A DNA stretch of 13,869 nt, taken from the NCBI GenBank assembly GCA_021828575.1, contig JAJZEL010000176.1, positions 1-13,869 of the forward strand, in the 5' to 3' direction. The notes beneath the pieces are model-generated. The model ran no database searches. It saw only the letters and a program-made list of their open reading frames with translations, and was not told the origin of the DNA. Of the stretch, positions 12,253-13,869 are shown piece by piece. The stretch is from Pseudomonadota bacterium (GTDB lineage Bacteria; Pseudomonadota; Gammaproteobacteria; Burkholderiales; Ferrovaceae). The number at the start of each line of letters is the position of its first letter. Position 1 is the stretch's first letter. Both the position numbers and the translations under genes were made by a program.

Positions 12253-13424
12253 GGACTGCATCGCTTTCCACTTTCGTCAATTACTGGACACGGTTCTTTC
12301 ATGTGGACGCTACACCGATGCCTCCGGCGGAGCGCTGGCGATCGGCTTTGGGAGCCTTGTTGTACGCGGCAGGCGCAGGCACTCTGCTTTACGAATTCCC
12401 GGTCGGCCATTTATGGCTTCTGGCCCCGCTGGGGGCCAGTGCCGTCATCCTGTACGCGTTGCCCCATAGCCCGGTTGCTGCGCCCTGGGCAGTGCTGGGA
12501 GGATGTTTTTTCGGGACGATCTGCGCATTTGCCAGCCTGTGGCTGATTCCCTACCCTCCGCTGGCTGCCGCGCTGGCTGTAGGCAGCAGTATCTGGATCA
12601 TGGCCCGGCTGAATTGCGTCCATCCACCTGGAGGTGCCATGGCTTTTCTCATGGTGATTTCCGCCCCCCACTCCGCCAGGGACATGCTGACCCTGGGACT
12701 GGCTCAGGAAGCGAACGTGGGATTGATCCTGATCCTGACACTGTTTATCAACCGTGTCATCCTGAAACGACCTTATCCTTGGACCTCGGCCCAGAAAGCA
12801 CCCAACCCTCATCTCACCGGAGATGACCTGCCCGGAATCCGGCTGGGACTCACCCATGAAGACCTTTCACACGCTGTGAACACCTTGGGGGTTTTCGTGG
12901 ATGTCCAGGAAGGCGAACTGGTGGAACTGTACAACCTCGCTGTGGATCATGCCTTTCAACGTCACTCCGGGCTGACTTGCCGGCACGTCATGTCACATGA
13001 CGTGGTAACGGTGGAGTTTGCCACTCCTCTCGACGAGGCCTGGGCATTACTGAAAAAACACCACGTCCGCGCCCTTCCCGTGGTGGATCGGTACTCCCGT
13101 GTGTTGGGCATCGTGACCATCACCGATTTTCTGCATCAACTCGAACAGGTGCCGCTGAACCACCTGAAAGAACGACTGAAAAACCTTCTTCAGCCCACGA
13201 CCACCACACATTCCGAAAAACCTGAAACCGTGGGACAAATCATGACGGATCGCCTCTACACGGCCACTGTGGATACGCCGATTTCCGAGTTGATCAAAAT
13301 CATCACAACCCGCGCCATTCACCACATACCCGTGGTGGACCAGGGACGCCGACTTGTGGGCATCATCACCGCCACCGACATCAATGCCGCGTTATACAAG
13401 CAGGTGGCCCTGTGCCTCTCATGA
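12249..13424 (+). CDS. HPP-family membrane protein with two C-terminal CBS domains
   Basis: A 391-aa protein. Residues about 30-180 form an HPP domain of roughly four or five membrane segments, with LAPLGASAV and the name-giving H125-P126-P127 (NCVHPPGGAM). A soluble linker follows, then two CBS domains at about 243-296 (VMSHDVVTV to GIVTITDFL) and 327-385 (IMTDRLYTA to GIITATDIN), a pair that usually binds adenine nucleotides. HPP proteins from cyanobacteria and chloroplasts have shown nitrite transport activity. The link to a NarX/NarL-like pair makes nitrite or a related anion plausible here, but that is inference. The ATG overlaps the regulator stop as ATGA, so translation is probably coupled. 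Its stop overlaps the convergent DUF482 gene by 6 nt. Confidence 0.92.
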   Translation: MRTASLSTFVNYWTRFFHVDATPMPPAERWRSALGALLYAAGAGTLLYEFPVGHLWLLAPLGASAVILYALPHSPVAAPWAVLGGCFFGTICAFASLWLIPYPPLAAALAVGSSIWIMARLNCVHPPGGAMAFLMVISAPHSARDMLTLGLAQEANVGLILILTLFINRVILKRPYPWTSAQKAPNPHLTGDDLPGIRLGLTHEDLSHAVNTLGVFVDVQEGELVELYNLAVDHAFQRHSGLTCRHVMSHDVVTVEFATPLDEAWALLKKHHVRALPVVDRYSRVLGIVTITDFLHQLEQVPLNHLKERLKNLLQPTTTTHSEKPETVGQIMTDRLYTATVDTPISELIKIITTRAIHHIPVVDQGRRLVGIITATDINAALYKQVALCLS

Positions 13425-13869
13425 TTGTCCGTTTTTTCGGAAAGGACCATGTTCCAGCAGTTCATTTCGATAATGCTCGACCCCGCGCGTTTCCTTTTCA
13501 AGAAATCGTGCCACCGCTCCTGAAAAAACCGAATTGGCCAGCTTGTGCCACGATTGCGTCCTGACCGGTAACAAACCACGGGCCAGTTTGTGCTCTCCCT
13601 GCGCCCCGCCTTCAAAAAACCGGAGGCCATGGCGAATGCAGTATTCAATGGACTGGTAATAACAGGTTTCAAAATGCAGCCCGGGCCAGTATTCGACGGC
13701 ACCCCAATAACGCCCATGCAATCTGTCCTCTCCAATGAGGTTCAGCGCACACCCCACAGGATTTCCATTCCGCATGGCCATGATGAGCAGGGCCTGTCCA
13801 GCCATGCGCTCACCCAGCATGCGAAAGAACCGTCCATCCAGATAGGGATGGGCGCCATGCTGAAGATAG
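13419..13869 (-). CDS. DUF482 / FemAB-like GNAT N-acyltransferase, C-terminal part, cut by window edge
   Basis: The reverse strand is open from the right edge to a TGA at 13419, giving 149 visible codons. The C-terminus of a DUF482 (peptidogalycan biosynthesis/recognition) protein is clear: GAHPYLDGRFF, then LNLIGEDRLHGRYWG, FETCYYQSIEYCI, and the signature EGGAQGEHKLARGLLPV followed by SWH. These are GNAT-fold acyltransferase relatives of FemAB whose substrates are poorly known. Several internal ATGs exist (for example at 13820), but the conserved sequence continues upstream of them, so the true start is outside the window. It converges on the HPP gene with no terminator between. Confidence 0.9.
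   Translation of the reverse strand, partial: YLQHGAHPYLDGRFFRMLGERMAGQALLIMAMRNGNPVGCALNLIGEDRLHGRYWGAVEYWPGLHFETCYYQSIEYCIRHGLRFFEGGAQGEHKLARGLLPVRTQSWHKLANSVFSGAVARFLEKETRGVEHYRNELLEHGPFRKNGQS

Overview
The window is ordinary, gene-dense proteobacterial chromosome, mid-50s %GC by eye. A betaproteobacterium is my best guess, possibly a Nitrosomonadales-type chemolithotroph. That rests on overall protein character: a Cache-type signalling protein, NarX/NarL-like regulators, a DUF482 acyltransferase and bacterial SelO. There are no tRNA or rRNA genes, no insertion sequences and no CRISPR array. Fifteen complete genes and two genes cut by the window edges fill it.

Left part (1-6221). A Cache-type signalling protein runs off the left edge and is divergent from a beta-carbonic anhydrase gene. 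Next comes a tight seven-gene leftward operon, read from 5724 down to 1203: CDGSH Fe-S protein, flavodoxin/WrbA-like protein, glyoxalase I, SelO, queuosine-precursor-type transporter, pterin-4a-carbinolamine dehydratase and formamidopyrimidine-DNA glycosylase. Gaps are 2 to 17 nt with one 4-nt overlap, so one transcript is likely. A MarR-type regulator is divergent from it. The shared promoter carries a perfect TGTACG-N4-CGTACA dyad between the leftward -35 and -10 elements. The set looks like a redox, carbonyl and oxidative-damage defence unit under MarR control.

Middle (6230-8109). An OFA-family MFS transporter is preceded by a 263-bp regulatory region. That region holds a good -10, a 10-8-10 perfect palindrome across the -35 position and a 20-bp tandem duplication.

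Right part (8110-13424). A leftward cluster encodes a group I truncated hemoglobin, a 2Fe-2S/FAD/NAD(P)H reductase and a RutE-like nitroreductase. Divergent from it is a rightward cluster: a NarX-like histidine kinase, a NarL-like response regulator and an HPP-family membrane protein with two CBS domains. The kinase has lost NarX's periplasmic nitrate-sensing half but keeps its C-x4-C-x2-C cluster. Together these suggest a reactive-nitrogen module: an NO- or redox-responsive cytosolic two-component system, a possible nitrite transporter, and a possible two-protein NO dioxygenase. This is inference from family knowledge and gene order. A DUF482 acyltransferase gene converges from the right edge.
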